Assembly: GCA_905182985.1 (NCBI GenBank)
Contig: CAJJDN010000067.1
Span: 28,403-92,402, forward strand
Direction: 5' to 3'
Source of the DNA: Paramecium sonneborni
Lineage: Eukaryota; Ciliophora; Oligohymenophorea; Peniculida; Parameciidae
Length of the DNA: 64,000 nt
Within the stretch, counting starts at the first letter, position 1. Every line of letters begins with the position of its first letter. Of this stretch, positions 49,863-63,052 are shown piece by piece. Under the pieces are notes generated by a model. The model was given only the letters and a program-made list of their open reading frames with translations. It did not search any database and was not told the origin of the DNA. A program made the position numbers and the translations under genes.

Positions 49863-52121
49863 ATGTTTAACAACTATAATATGAATTTAAAACAAAACCA
49901 ATTTTATGAGTAGTTTTAAGAAAAGCTTCAAGATGATTTAAAAGAAGAATTCAATCTATTTATTGATCAATTTGAATTTTAAATAAATTAACATCTTTTT
50001 GAATAAGAAAAATTGTTAGATCAAATAAATAATTTGTAATTGCAAACTCAAAATAAATTAGATTAAGAATTAGCTAAGTAAAGTGTATTATAATTATAAA
50101 TTAGTAATTTTGATCTCTAAAAATAAATTAATTAGTAGAATGAATAATTGTAATAACAAAATACTTAAATTTCATTTTTAAATAAATCGATGAAAAATGT
50201 ATATATAGAAAAGATAGATTTATTTTCACCTATTAAAGTACCTTCACTTTCTCCACAAATAACTCGAACATAATGTAATCTCTTTTTGTTATGAATTAGC
50301 AATTAATAAATAAGTAAAGAGAAAACTATTATTGACAGATAAAGAAAATGATAATTAATACAGTAGTATAAAAAAGATAAGACAGAATGAGAATTTTATA
50401 GATGAATAGGAATTTTTACTTTATTTTAAAGAGCAATGTATAAAAGAATTTTTAGAGAAATAAATGGAGAGAGAATAAATGTTGTATAAATTATGGTAGA
50501 AAATGTAGAATTAGAGTTTGGAGAAATGTTAATAATTATAAGAAACAATAGATTTAGTTTGTTCTTAGATGGATTTTTATAAATAACAATATGATACAGA
50601 TATTAAACTCTATATAGATGCACTTTAATAATATGAAATTAAAGTATCAAAATATTAGATTTGTTTTTAATATATTGTATAAAATATAACAAATTAAGTT
50701 GAAATTAATAGTATTATTGATTTAGCAAAGAATCTAAATACAGAATTCAATAATATAAATGATATGGATAAATTAATTGATGTCTTAATGGAATTTAATT
50801 AAACAAGTTAGAAATTTAATATAAGTCTTCAAAATAATTAAAATTTGAAAATTTAGAATATGTAAAATTAAATTCAAGAATTAGAATAATAGAAAATAGA
50901 ATATAATGATATAAAAATATAAAGATAAGAATTATTAGAATTAAGTTAATAGATGAATAGTAAAATCATGCAACAATCTAATTAAATTGAAGAAATGAAT
51001 TAATAAATAGCATCTTTAACTTAACTATTTTCTAAATCATTGTAAGATTTAGAAAGAATATAAAATGAGAATGAAACACTAAGAAAATCTTATAATTGTA
51101 ACACAAACTTTAATAATACTATAACAAGTAGAACTTAAGAAGAGAGTGTAAATTTAAAGAATCATTTTATTGCAAATAGCTATTCAACATATATTCCAAG
51201 AGAAAGTTTTAGTTGTAAGAATTCTTATCGCATTGAATAAAGATAAACAAATTTTAGTTCAGATTTCAAAAAATAACAACCTAATCATGAACTTGATGAT
51301 ATTTGTTATTTATTAGATTAGTTAATTAATCAAGGTTATTCAAATAATACTCTTGATTTCATTAATAATGTAAATTACTAAATTTAATTTTATAGTTCTA
51401 ATGTTAATGTGGTAATTTTAAAAATCAAATGTTATGGTAAAAACTTAAAGATTTCTTAGTAATTGTTTACTATTCTTATAATTAATAAGATGATATATTT
51501 ACATCTTTAAATAAATTTATTTGTGAACTTAAATTGCCTATTAATTAATTTCAATTAATTATAGAAGATGGTTTATAAAATATAAAAAGTAAATTAGAGT
51601 CAAATTCAATTTTATTATGTTAGTTATTACATAGAATTGTATCTGATATTCAGGATATGAAATCATCATAAACATATATTTATGAATCAAACTTTAAAAC
51701 AGGAGAATCTCAAAAAGATTATTCATAAAGTATAATGTAAGAATTAACCAATCTATCTAAATAATTAATTCACATTTGTTAAGAAAATGATGATATTATT
51801 GTTTTATAAATTGAAAGATAAATTGAAATATAAGAATAATTAAAACTTTAAAGAAATAAATAACTCAGAGATATTTAAACAAGCACTTGTAAAATTTTAA
51901 TGGAATTATTTAAAGAATGGAAATAAAATTATCTTAACATTTCATAGATCTTATTAATTCTATGTAAGGGTTGGCAATAATTATAATAAAATAAATAGGA
52001 TAGAGTTTTAGATGGAATATTGAAAAGTGTACATAATGAATTAAAATAATTATAAAAATCTAATTTAGGATAAATAATTAGTTAAGAATTGAAAACATTT
52101 TCATTTATATATAAATTATGA
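49863..52121 (+). CDS. long coiled-coil protein
   Basis: A 735-residue protein, rich in Gln (many TAA/TAG codons), with heptad coils over most of its length: ELAKQSVLQLQISNFDLQKQ, IDLAKNLNTEFNNINDMDKL, LISQELKTF. A less repetitive C-terminal part (LNKFICELKLPINQFQLI, LHRIVSDIQDMKSSQTYI, ICQENDDIIVLQIERQIE) follows. Introns of 25 nt (after ITRTQ) and 26 nt (51380-51405 region) give an exact frame. It could be a cytoskeletal or basal-body component, which is a guess from its build. Its TGA (52119-52121) overlaps the ATG of the next gene by ATGA. Confidence 0.65.
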
Positions 52122-52878
52122 ACTCTATAATAAAACAATATTTCAATAAAATTGCTTACGGGAATACACAAGCTCCTTTGACTGATCCATAAAGAGTTCT
52201 AGATGTTGATAACTTTGTTTTTTTGATATCTTCTTTTCTAGAAGATCAAGATTTATTACATTTTATATAAGTAATATGAATTACTTATATTATTAGATAA
52301 ATGAAAAGATCTGGCACTTATCAAAAGGATGTAATCAATTAAATGTTAGAGTCTTAGAAATTAGATTAAATAAGTAAAAAATCATATTAGATGTAAATGA
52401 TTTTGTCATTCTCTCTAATAGAACTATATCCAAGATCCTAGTTTTTTAAGTAATAAAAATAATAACTAATCTTATTTTTATTAATTCAATAATAATACAC
52501 TTTAACAAAAATACTTCACAAAAGTATAAGATTTCCTCAGAAATAAAAAGGTCTAATAATAATCATAAATATAAATATAAAATAATTAAAGCTAATAGAA
52601 TGATATAATAATCTTGAAAGATGAGAATATATAGTGTTAAACAAAAGTTTCTAAGAATGATATAGAAAAATTGATTTCAAATATTTACAATTTAATAAAC
52701 GAAGAACCATGTTAAGAAATCAAAGAATTTAAACTTAACATAAAAATAGTATTATTATTTATATTAATTTTAGAATGATATTACTAAAAATTTATGTCCT
52801 GTTGTTTAATATAATAGAGTGAAGTAATTAGCTAATAAGATAAAAGGTAAGAAATAGTATGAAGTTATACATATATGA
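52118..52878 (+). CDS. F-box-like protein
   Basis: A 226-residue protein with introns of 26, 29 and 25 nt that give an exact frame of 227 codons with stop. Residues ~25-60 (DNFVFLISSFLEDQDLLHFI, then INEKIWHLSKGCNQLN) have the hydrophobic spacing of an F-box, which docks substrate adaptors onto SKP1 in SCF ubiquitin ligases. An N/Q-rich middle (SNKNNNQSYFYQF) is followed by an end with KDENIQC, KNDIEKLISNIYNLI and LCPVVQYNRVKQLANKIK. The family call is tentative. The ATG overlaps the stop of the upstream gene (ATGA), so either the real start is different or the two genes are packed with no spacer. Confidence 0.55.
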
Positions 52879-53041
52879 ATATACATTGTGATTAGCAATA
52901 TATTTTGGATTATTGTATATTAGTTATAATATTATATAAAATGAGATCAGGCATATTAATTTATTTAATTATGTGGTAAATCATTAATTAATTAAGAAAG
53001 CAAATTTTTTTAAATAATACTCTTAATAACGATCAGCAAAA

Positions 53042-53388
53042 ATGGATCAAAAGAAGAAAAATCCAATCGACCCTAAAGACAAAGTATTTTAATTAAGAGG
53101 TTCTGCAAAACCAAGAACATCTTTTTTCGTTTCCAAGATCTTTTTGAAGAAGTTTGATGAAGTTGAAATTCATGCGCTTGGAGATGCTATATCAGGAGCT
53201 GTTAGATGTGCTGAAACTCTTTAGAGATAGGGTTATAAATATTTATTAATTTATTAGGTCTTGCTACAATCTAAAAGATTGAAACTTTAACATAATAACT
53301 AGAAAGTAGATCAAAGGCTAAAATTATTGTATCCCTTAAAGTAACACCAGATGGAAAGAGAAGAATTAATGAAGAAATCAAATAATGA
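53042..53388 (+). CDS. Alba-domain nucleic-acid-binding protein
   Basis: A 106-residue Alba-like protein, a small DNA/RNA-binding fold used in chromatin and mRNA regulation. Landmarks: KVFQLRGSAKPRTSFFVSKI, KKFDEVEIHALGDAISGAVR, CAETLQRQGLATIQKIETL and AKIIVSLKVTPDGKRRI. A 26-nt intron at 53232-53257 restores the frame inside RQGLAT. Length is typical for single-domain Alba proteins, with no RGG tail, which places it nearer the Rpp20/Pop7-sized members. 163 bp separate it from the upstream F-box-like gene. Confidence 0.85.
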
Positions 53389-53588
53389 TTTGATTTTCAT
53401 TAGAATATTAAAAACATAAATTAAACATATTTTATTTTACATATTAAAATATATTATTTCTGTTGTTTTTTTATCTTTTAAATAATTCCATTTATAATCA
53501 TTAACAAATTCTATTAAATCAACATATTAAAATATAAATAACATTATTATTAAATTTATTTATCTAATATAACTAATATAAATAAACA

Positions 53589-54728
53589 TCATAATGAAAT
53601 TTATTCATTCGCAACACAAATATGTTTTTATGTATTTGATTTGTAAGTTATAATCGTTTATACTAAATTTTCTTTTGGTTTTTATTTAGCTTCTTAAATT
53701 AATTCAATTGATAATTCATCTTACGTTGTTAAATAAGGTATATAGAATTAATTAGAATCTGTAGTTAAATTTTAGAATTTCTAAACTTTCCAACCTTAAG
53801 GTAAATTAATCTAAATTTATGCTTCCCAACAAAATTAACTTTAGAAAAATGTTTCTACTTCATTGTAGAAAGTGTCCACTATAAATTTATAAAATATATA
53901 TATTACAATCTTCATCATTATACACATAACATTTTCCATGAAGATTTCTAACAATTTCAGAATAATAATTGTAAATATCACAAGAAGATTATTGAATAAT
54001 AAATAAATGATAATGATTTTTTCCAATTTTTATATCAATTTGAGGTTTAGATTCTGGTTTAATAAATTAATGTATCCAAGAGAAATGTATAATTTTAATT
54101 GATTAATATTCTAATAATCTATTTAAAAATGATTAAGCTATCTCAATAGGATAATTAGATTTTAAAACATTTGCATTATGATTATATTAAGCAAGAGATT
54201 CAATAATTCTACAAATACGTCTAATTTTTTGGAATTAAGTTTAACAATTATAGAAAAGTTCTAATTTACATTCTTGATCAGTTGAAGTAAGTGTTATGAT
54301 ATTGACCTTATTATTGATAAATTGTATAATAGTAGGATGTGGAGTACAAGGAATCAAAGCAATCTTAATGTAAATAAATAAATATTACTTCATCAAATTA
54401 ATTAAGAGATGACTCTATTAATGGAATAATCATACGACATAAAACTAAAGAAGTCACGTCAATTAAAAAAAGAGCTTTTCTACTAAAAGTTGGATGTATT
54501 AATCCAATCTCAAAGTTATCAAATTAAATAGGTTATTGCTTATACCAAACTGGTAATTTTAACAATCGTTTGCAAATTTAGCATTGCCATTGATCTTTTT
54601 TTATTATAGTAAGATTGCTAATATAAGTACCACAGTTATTACATTGTGGAACCTTCAAAATATAAAACAAGAATTACCTATAAGAATTAGTAATTTAACA
54701 GCTCTCCACCGGGTTTTATTTTTATCAT
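53589..54728 (-). CDS. half-size Sec24-like protein
   Basis: A 354-residue relative of Sec24 that contains only the zinc finger (VPQCNNCGTYISNL...WQCQICKRLLKLP), the trunk (ALFLIDVTSLVLCRMIIPLI, FDEIALIPCTPHPTIIQFIN, CKLELFYNCQTQFQKIRRIC) and the beta-sandwich, ending KHICVANEQISL at TGA. The helical and gelsolin domains present in the full Sec24 at 21898-24240 are missing. Three 25-nt introns (two end AAG, one is GTG...TAG) make exactly 355 codons, so it appears to be a finished short gene. It might adapt cargo without a full coat interaction, or compete with Sec24. The first ~190 codons lie in the 944-bp gap-flanking repeat. Confidence 0.75.
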
Positions 54729-55094
54729 TAATTTTTTATATAAATAAAATATTCCTTTTTAACCTTCTCATCATCTAAAGATTCCATTCCTATCTTATTA
54801 ATCTATTAAAAAGAAATTTTATAAACCATTTATCAAAACAAGAAAATTTTATATATATTCTATCTCCAACCTTAATTAACTTTCAAATTGAATCAAAAAT
54901 AATAGAAGAAAATATAATATAATTCAAATTTATGATTAGGAATCATTACATAAATTTAAAGTTCTTAACAATTAAAACTAAACATTATAACTAAAATACT
55001 TTCTGTGGAGAGAAATTTTAAAAGAATATTAATTTACATAATATCACATAATCAATAAATTTAACACACTTAAATAACCAAATTTAAAGAGATA
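54151..55094 (+). repeat. 944-bp direct repeat, copy A (gap flank)
   Basis: Ends exactly at the N run (…TTTAAAGAGATA). The same 944 bases restart at the first base after the gap (55259-56202), with no difference seen. As at 36.2 kb, this is the pattern of unmerged contig ends. Confidence 0.9.
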
Positions 55095-55258
55095 NNNNNN
55101 NNNNNNNNNNNNNNNNNNNNNNNNNNNNNNNNNNNNNNNNNNNNNNNNNNNNNNNNNNNNNNNNNNNNNNNNNNNNNNNNNNNNNNNNNNNNNNNNNNNN
55201 NNNNNNNNNNNNNNNNNNNNNNNNNNNNNNNNNNNNNNNNNNNNNNNNNNNNNNNNNN
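55095..55258. other. assembly gap (164 N)
   Basis: Run of 164 unknown bases between the two copies of the 944-bp sequence. Confidence 0.98.
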
Positions 55259-55836
55259 ATAATTAGATTTTAAAACATTTGCATTATGATTATATTAAGC
55301 AAGAGATTCAATAATTCTACAAATACGTCTAATTTTTTGGAATTAAGTTTAACAATTATAGAAAAGTTCTAATTTACATTCTTGATCAGTTGAAGTAAGT
55401 GTTATGATATTGACCTTATTATTGATAAATTGTATAATAGTAGGATGTGGAGTACAAGGAATCAAAGCAATCTTAATGTAAATAAATAAATATTACTTCA
55501 TCAAATTAATTAAGAGATGACTCTATTAATGGAATAATCATACGACATAAAACTAAAGAAGTCACGTCAATTAAAAAAAGAGCTTTTCTACTAAAAGTTG
55601 GATGTATTAATCCAATCTCAAAGTTATCAAATTAAATAGGTTATTGCTTATACCAAACTGGTAATTTTAACAATCGTTTGCAAATTTAGCATTGCCATTG
55701 ATCTTTTTTTATTATAGTAAGATTGCTAATATAAGTACCACAGTTATTACATTGTGGAACCTTCAAAATATAAAACAAGAATTACCTATAAGAATTAGTA
55801 ATTTAACAGCTCTCCACCGGGTTTTATTTTTATCAT
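55259..55836 (-). pseudogene. duplicated 5' part of the Sec24-like gene, cut by the gap
   Basis: Same sequence as 54151-54728: start MIKIKPGGELLNYQFLQ, zinc finger and the first half of the trunk. It then runs into the N run. Because the identity is complete up to the gap, it is more likely the same gene seen twice than a second locus. It should not be counted as a gene. Confidence 0.75.
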
Positions 55837-56202
55837 TAATTTTTTATATAAATAAAATATTCCTTTTTAACCTTCTCATCATCTAAAGATTCCATTCCTA
55901 TCTTATTAATCTATTAAAAAGAAATTTTATAAACCATTTATCAAAACAAGAAAATTTTATATATATTCTATCTCCAACCTTAATTAACTTTCAAATTGAA
56001 TCAAAAATAATAGAAGAAAATATAATATAATTCAAATTTATGATTAGGAATCATTACATAAATTTAAAGTTCTTAACAATTAAAACTAAACATTATAACT
56101 AAAATACTTTCTGTGGAGAGAAATTTTAAAAGAATATTAATTTACATAATATCACATAATCAATAAATTTAACACACTTAAATAACCAAATTTAAAGAGA
56201 TA
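55259..56202 (+). repeat. 944-bp direct repeat, copy B (gap flank)
   Basis: Second copy of 54151-55094, continuing into unique DNA at 56203. It carries a second, truncated copy of the start of the Sec24-like gene. Confidence 0.9.
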
Positions 56203-57168
56203 CACTTCCCTTTCTCTTAAATTAACAAGTCTCTATAATTTTAAATTAATAAAGATAGCATATAATTTAAAAATTTCAATCAAACTCATTGTTAAAAACA
56301 ATTAATTTAATTTACTGATTTTCATATAAATTTACACATAATAAAATAATCCTTTTTAAATATTATTTTTCTAATAGTTCATTTGAATAAATTTAAAGCT
56401 AAATTGATTAAAATTTGTTAAACTTAAATTGTTTTAATAATTGAAATCAAATCTTACGTATTTTAAATTTTAATTAAGTTTATAAAAAGATTAAAGTATA
56501 ATTTTCTTTGAAATAGAATAAAATGTTTAATTCCAATAACTCTAATATATTTCATCATAATTTTAATTATTTTATCATCAAAAAAGAATTGATTACATCA
56601 ATAGAGTACTTAAATTTCATTCACTAAATCTATTTGGATAATTCTGGTAATTTTATTTAATACTTCTGTTTTAATATATTCCTATTTTAGAATAAATTTT
56701 GAAATATTTAATATTTATTCATGAATTAGACAATTTTGGGTTACCAATTGTTGAATGTTTGGGAGGAAATTTAATTTTGATTTCATCTAAATCAATAATA
56801 TCAACTATTTTATTATTTAGATCTTAATTTATAATGAATTTTTAAAAAAACTTGATTTTTATTGAAATTAAAAAATTTACATCATGATTATTATAATAAT
56901 AGTAATATTAAGGTTAATATAATGATAACTATCTCATCTAATTATCAAAAAATTTAAATTTTCTTAAGGGTTAATTCCTTAATTATCAAAATAGATCAAT
57001 CGATTACATAAAATATAAATTTTCAAAGAATCAGAAATTGTATAAATTCTTTTGAAAAAGAAGTTCAAAATGATTTCGATAATGCTTAAAATCTAAAAAT
57101 GATTGGATTTTAAAATTTTAATTCATCATTTAATAATTGTTATTTAAAATAATTAATTATTTTTTACA
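56203..57168. other. intergenic, no recognised gene
   Basis: About 970 bp of very AT-rich sequence upstream of the large kinase gene. Short frames only. No motif recognised. Confidence 0.5.
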
Positions 57169-60100
57169 ATGAATTAATAGTTCTCTTAATAGAATTTCAT
57201 ATACCTTCCAAGCTATTAAATCACTATCATAATTCAATTTAAAAAAGGATCTGGATCATAAGGTACAGTATATCAAGGTTTTATAAAAAACACAAATTAA
57301 AAAGTGGCTCTAAAAGTAGTTAAAGAATTAAATTCTAAAGAGGAGATAATTCTAAGGAATATATAATAGAAAAAACCTAAAAACATCATAGGAGTATATG
57401 CAATTGAAAAATTGAATAATATTTATTATATTGTAATGGAATTAGCAGAAATGGATTTATTTTAGTATATAAATACTAATGAATTTATTAATTAAGATAT
57501 CCACGAAAAAAATTAACTATTTTATCAAGTATTTTATAAAACTATTTTAGATGGTTTTAGGACTTGAAGAATTTCATAATATGGGTTATTTTCATAGGGA
57601 TTTAAAACCAGAAAATTATGTATGTTGCCGCGATTAAGAATAAAAATTAATAATTAAATTAATTGATTTTGGTCTTTCCAAAAATCAATCAGATTCAGAT
57701 AGATAAACTTTAAATATAGGAACACCTTATTATATTGCTCGTGAAGTTCTAGAAAATGAAAACTATACAAAAGCTATTGATGTTTGGGCTATGGGAATAA
57801 TTTGGTATGAAATATTAACCAGAAAATTATTTTTTGATGGTAAAAATATTTTTATTCTAGGTATGAATTAATTTATGATCATAAATTAGATCAATTAAAT
57901 TAAGCAAAATGAAATATATTAAAAAATTGATGTAATTGATAATGTTTAAAATAATGTAAAAGAAATTCTAAAATAAATGATTTGTCTAGATAGTGAGAGA
58001 AGAATCAAATTAGATGATGTTAGAAATAAATTAAAGGAAATCATAAATCAAAGAGATAGGTAAAATATTGAGGAGTTGAAATAGAATTTATAGAAAGAAT
58101 TTTAAGAAAAAGAAAGAAACTTGATGTAAATTAATTAGATAAAATTAAACGAACTATCTCAAAATATGAAATAAAAATAAGAAGAGGAAATTGAATAAAT
58201 AAAATAGTAATTATAATCTCATTATAATTAATTAATTTTAAATAAGGAAAATGAACTTAGAAAAGTGATAGGATAATAAGAATTAACAATAAATTAGAAC
58301 AAGGAATAATAGAAATTGTAATAAGAATTATAATTTCAAGCTTAAATTAATAAATACAAAGCTTAATGTTAAATAGAATTTGATTAAAAAATATAAGAAG
58401 AAGCTTAAAGACTTAAAAATCAAATTAGAGAAAGTTTGTTAAGAAAAAAACAATTAGAAGATGAATAAATAAAAAAAAAAATATAATAAGAAACAGAATT
58501 AAAATATTAAAAAGAATTAAAAGCAAAAGAATAAGAATTATAATTGCAGGCTTAAAAATAATATGAAAATGAACTTAATCTTAAAAAATAATCATTAAAA
58601 AACACAATTAATATATTAAAAGATGCTATAAATAATTCTATAGGAGTTATTGAAAAATAAAAATAAGAAATCCTTAGTTATTAGTAAAGTTAATGCGATT
58701 TACAAAATCTTTTATAGTTAATTATCAATTTTATAAATGAAAAGAAAGAAGAGTTAAAAAAAATAAGCAAAGAAGAGAATAATTTAGAAAATTTGGAAAT
58801 ATTTAAATAATATTCTTGGATTTTGAATTTAGAAAATTAATATAAAAATTAATTCTAGATACTCAATTAAGAAACCAACATAATTAATTAAGATATTTAA
58901 AAATTTATTATAAAATTCTAAAAAGAATAATAAATAAAATAGATGGAAGATAAGTAGAATTAAGAATAACAAATATATTAATAAGCAATCAAAGATTATT
59001 ATTTAAAATATTAATCGTTAAAAAATGAATTTGATTAATTATAAAATTCAGTTGAAAACATAAAGATTAAATGTCAAAATTATTCTTATTTTAATTAAAG
59101 AGTTAACGATAAATTTTAATAATTAAAATAAAATTCTAATATAATTGCTTTATAATTAAATTAACTTATATAGTTTTATTAAGGAGAAGAGAATTGTATT
59201 TCTGGAGTCTTACTCAATTTTATTTACATATAATAATAAGACATTTAACATTTATTAGAACTATTTAGAGAAAGAATTCAAGAATTAAATGATTTACTCA
59301 TAGTTTAAGAATAAGAATTAAAATAAGAGAAGTGTTATTATATGAATTAAATGGATGATTAGATTTATGAAATAAATTACAAAATTAAAAATAGTATGAA
59401 ATTTTAAGATGAAAATCAAAATGATATTATATATAACTAATTAGAAGAGAAAAAGAATAAAATTTAATAGTTAAAACAATAATTAACCTCATTAAGTTAA
59501 AATGAACTATCAATCAGTAATTACATTTAAATTAAGAATTGTTTTTAATAAGAGATAGATAGTGTAAAAATTTTAACAAAGTAATTATTAGAAAATTAAC
59601 AAAAAGACACTTAACTAAAAATAATTACACAGAAATAAATTGATTTTTTGATGGATGTATAGAGTAAATCTTCATAATTTCAAGGATCAATGAAAGAACT
59701 TATAGTTTAATTGAATTCTTTAAAAAATTAATGCAGCCTATTTAAAAATGAATAGATTAACAATCTTTTAGATTAAAAAGAGAAGGAATTAAATGATTTA
59801 ATGCAACAAGCTAAAGAAAAGTTTGATGAATTTTCATAAAAGACTAATCATACTTAAGAATCTTAAAAAATAATTAATTAAATAAAAGAAGAATGTAATC
59901 AGTTTCAAGTTGAAATAGAAAAAAAAAAATAAGAATAAAATTAATAAATAATCGAGTTAGATAGATTATATTAATAAACTTTATCTAAAAATGAATCTTA
60001 AACAGAAAAGGATTATTAATAGATTTAAGAAGCTTTGAAGAATTTAAAATAAAAATTAAATTCAAGTTCTCAGGAATTTTTAGGTCTTGATATCAAAAAT

Positions 60101-61081
60101 TATAATTATGATTATATAGTTAATAACCAATAATAAAGCCAAAATTAGTTTAATGAGTTATTAGAAATGATTAAAAGTTATCTTACTATGTCTGAATAAA
60201 ACTAAAATGTAAGTTAAGAATTAAAAAAAAAATTGTAAACAATTACTTTTTAATTTTAAAACAAGGATTCCATTTCTAAATTAGCAGAATTATAGCAGAG
60301 AACTCAAGTGAAGTCTAAAGAATTAATTAAAATGATAGAAGTAATTGAGAAATACAAAAATTAAATTAAATTCTCAAACTTAGAAGAAGAGCAACGAAAA
60401 TAAAAAAGTTGGATGGAAATACAAAAATCTATCGAAGAATTAAATTTTAATTTAATAGAATTTAAAGGACAAATTGATGGAATGCGTTAGTCTAATTATT
60501 AAGAAAACTATTTAAAAAAAAAATATAAAGATTTTGAAGAGAATGTTAACAATCTTTGTTAAAAAATACCTTAAAAGGCAGAACTTAAACATTTGGAAAT
60601 AACTTTTTAATAAAATCATTAATCTTTTACAATTTTATATTTACTTATAATAATAATTAAAGCTTATAACCTAAAAAGATATTCAATGAGATTAAAAGAA
60701 TAAAAAGAATAATCAAAGAATATATATTTGCAATAAAATTAATTATAATAATTTCATGTAAATAATGATAGAAACTAATTATTAAAAAAAGCTTTAAATT
60801 ATATAATGGAAGCTAATTGCATAATAGAAAAATATGAATTATGTTTATAAAAAAAAAGATTTATTTATAACTATGAAGAACAAACTAAAGATGATTAGAT
60901 GCTTGATAATAATATAAAAGATATATAAAATTTCATAAAAATCCAACATTCTGTAAAGATAAGGGGATTTCTCAAAGATTATAAATAGATTAATGATCAA
61001 TCTTAAGAATCACTAGAATTCTGTGATATAAGTGTTTTATTTAAGTAATTTTATTAACTGACAGGAAAGAAATAAATCTGA
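57169..61081 (+). CDS. protein kinase with ~900-residue coiled coil
   Basis: A 1,296-residue protein; one 22-nt intron (57529-57550) makes the frame exact. The N-terminal kinase domain has KKGSGSQGTVYQGF, the Lys in [29 protein letters not shown] and GTPYYIAREVLEN. The Pro of the usual APE motif is Arg (CGT), while the other catalytic residues are present. The domain ends about residue 290 (CLDSERRIKLDDVRNKLKEI). From there almost to the C-terminus the protein is a Gln/Glu/Lys-rich coiled coil (KEFQEKERNLMQINQIKLNE and many similar heptads), with a few breaks such as EENCISGVLLNFIYI. The end (SVKIRGFLKDYKQI...FCDISVLFKQFYQLTG) is globular-looking. Possibly anchored to the cytoskeleton or a basal body, by analogy with other coiled-coil kinases. 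Confidence 0.85.
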
Positions 61082-63004
61082 ATATCTATTTTATATAAAT
61101 AACTGATGAACATATATAATATTAATATCATTTCAAATAAATTAGAATATTAAATATTCGGTATCTTTAAAATAATCCTCAATTCCTTCTTTTGTGTGTA
61201 TATAGATTTAAATTACTTCCAATAATACCATGACTTACGTTGAAAAAGAATCCATTTAGGATCAAGTTCCATTTAATCTACATATTTTTTTATAATCTTA
61301 TTTATGTTTTAAGACTAAACCAAATATTCTAATTCAAATTAATCCTTTTAATAACAAAATAATTACTACATACAAATACCAATATATTAGTAATATTATT
61401 TATCAGAATTATTCCATTTACAAATTTTATTTAAAAACCATACAAATCTTTATATATTCTTCTATACTAATTTATTTTTGATTGAAAATTGAATTTTTAA
61501 TTTTTATTTTATAAAATTTTGTTCATTGATTGAATGGATTCAACTTTATTTTTTTCAATTATTTGGCTCAAAGTTTTCTCCCTTTCTTATAAATTTTTTA
61601 ATATCTTTATTCAAGTTATCCAATCCTATTCCTTATATTTTAGTTTATTCTTAATTATTATACTAAAACTATTAAAATTTAAGAGTATATTATTATAGTT
61701 TAAATAAGGTGAATTTGGTTCTTTCATTATGAAGTCTAGTCTTGATTTAAAAAAAATTTAATCCTTAATATTATCTTGTTATTTATTTAATGAATTCATT
61801 AATTTTATTATAATTTCTAAAATCTTAAAAATATGAATTTCTATTTTTAATTAATAATTAAAATATTATCTGTTAAATTTAAATTTAATTATTTATAATA
61901 ATATGACATATTTTGTAATTATTTTTTATTATATATATTCTAAATTGTATATAAAAAATACCAATAATTGAAGAAGTAAACAAATAATTAGGAGTGAGAA
62001 TGAAATAAAGTATGATTTATGTTTATTAATTTTTATTTAAATGCCAAACTTTAGATTTATAGAAATAGATTTATTCATAATTTCTTATGATTATATATGA
62101 TAGTGATTATTATCATTTATTAATATACTATAAGTATTTTTATTTCATTCTTTATACAGTTCTATGATTTCTTTATTAGTTAGAATATCTTCAACTAATA
62201 AAAATGTTATTCAGCAATTTCCATATTATTTTTTTCATGATAATAATTCCATCATTCGTTCCGATTAAATATTTATTAGAATATAATTGCTTACTCATAA
62301 ATAATAATATGTATTCTAGTAGATCAATAAATATAGTTTAATCCTATTTTAAATTTTAATCTAGATATTTTATTCTATCCAAGTCATATCATCAAAATAG
62401 AAATACCTAATTCCATTGCTGCACATCTGTTTTATATAAATATCACTCTAAACCCAATAAAATGAATCCCCTCAAATATAATAATTTGAATAAAAATCTA
62501 TAATAGTTTTTATTATTAAAAGACCTATTCAATCTATAAATAAGTATATTTGATTCATCATAAAATTAATTATATTTTGTAAATATTTGAGATTAATAAA
62601 TATATTTATATTAAGTTTGAATATTAATATAAATATTAAGATTGAATATTAATATAAATATTAAAATTAATATTAATATAAAAATTATAAATAATCTAAA
62701 ATTAATAAATTATATGTATGTTGAATATTTTATCGAAAAAAGGATTTGTAAATATAAGATAATAATAAATGTCTTTGTATGTATGAATTAAGTATTCTAT
62801 TGATTAAGAAATATTAAATGGAATATAAATATAATATAAGAATTTTAGTGTAGTATTGAATTGTAAGTTAATATAAAATTAATTTAAGAGTTAAGGTATA
62901 AGATCGAGAATGAGGAGAAATTGCATATAGAGTAATTAATTGATATTAAATTATTATAAATCGAATTGAGAAATTTACGCAATTTGTAGAAATTTAAATA
63001 AAAA
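61082..63004. other. gene-poor AT-rich stretch
   Basis: About 1.9 kb with no recognised gene on either strand and no clear terminator or promoter. Near 62600-62700 there are imperfect tandem units of ATTAATATAAATATTAA type, a local low-complexity repeat. The nearest coding starts are at 63005/63053. Confidence 0.5.
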
Positions 63005-63052
63005 ATGTTAAAATCTTAGTAATTTATCTAAGGGGCAGAGTACAGTAGAATA

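Noticed and set aside
54584..54778. Plus-strand frame MPLIFFYYSK..., repeated at 55692-55886
   Set aside because: It is the antisense shadow of the Sec24-like gene start, seen twice because of the gap-flanking duplication.
57840..57870. Possible 29-nt intron in the C-lobe of the large kinase (GTATGAATT...AAATTAG)
   Set aside because: Removing it breaks the frame, while reading through keeps it open and gives an exact total length.
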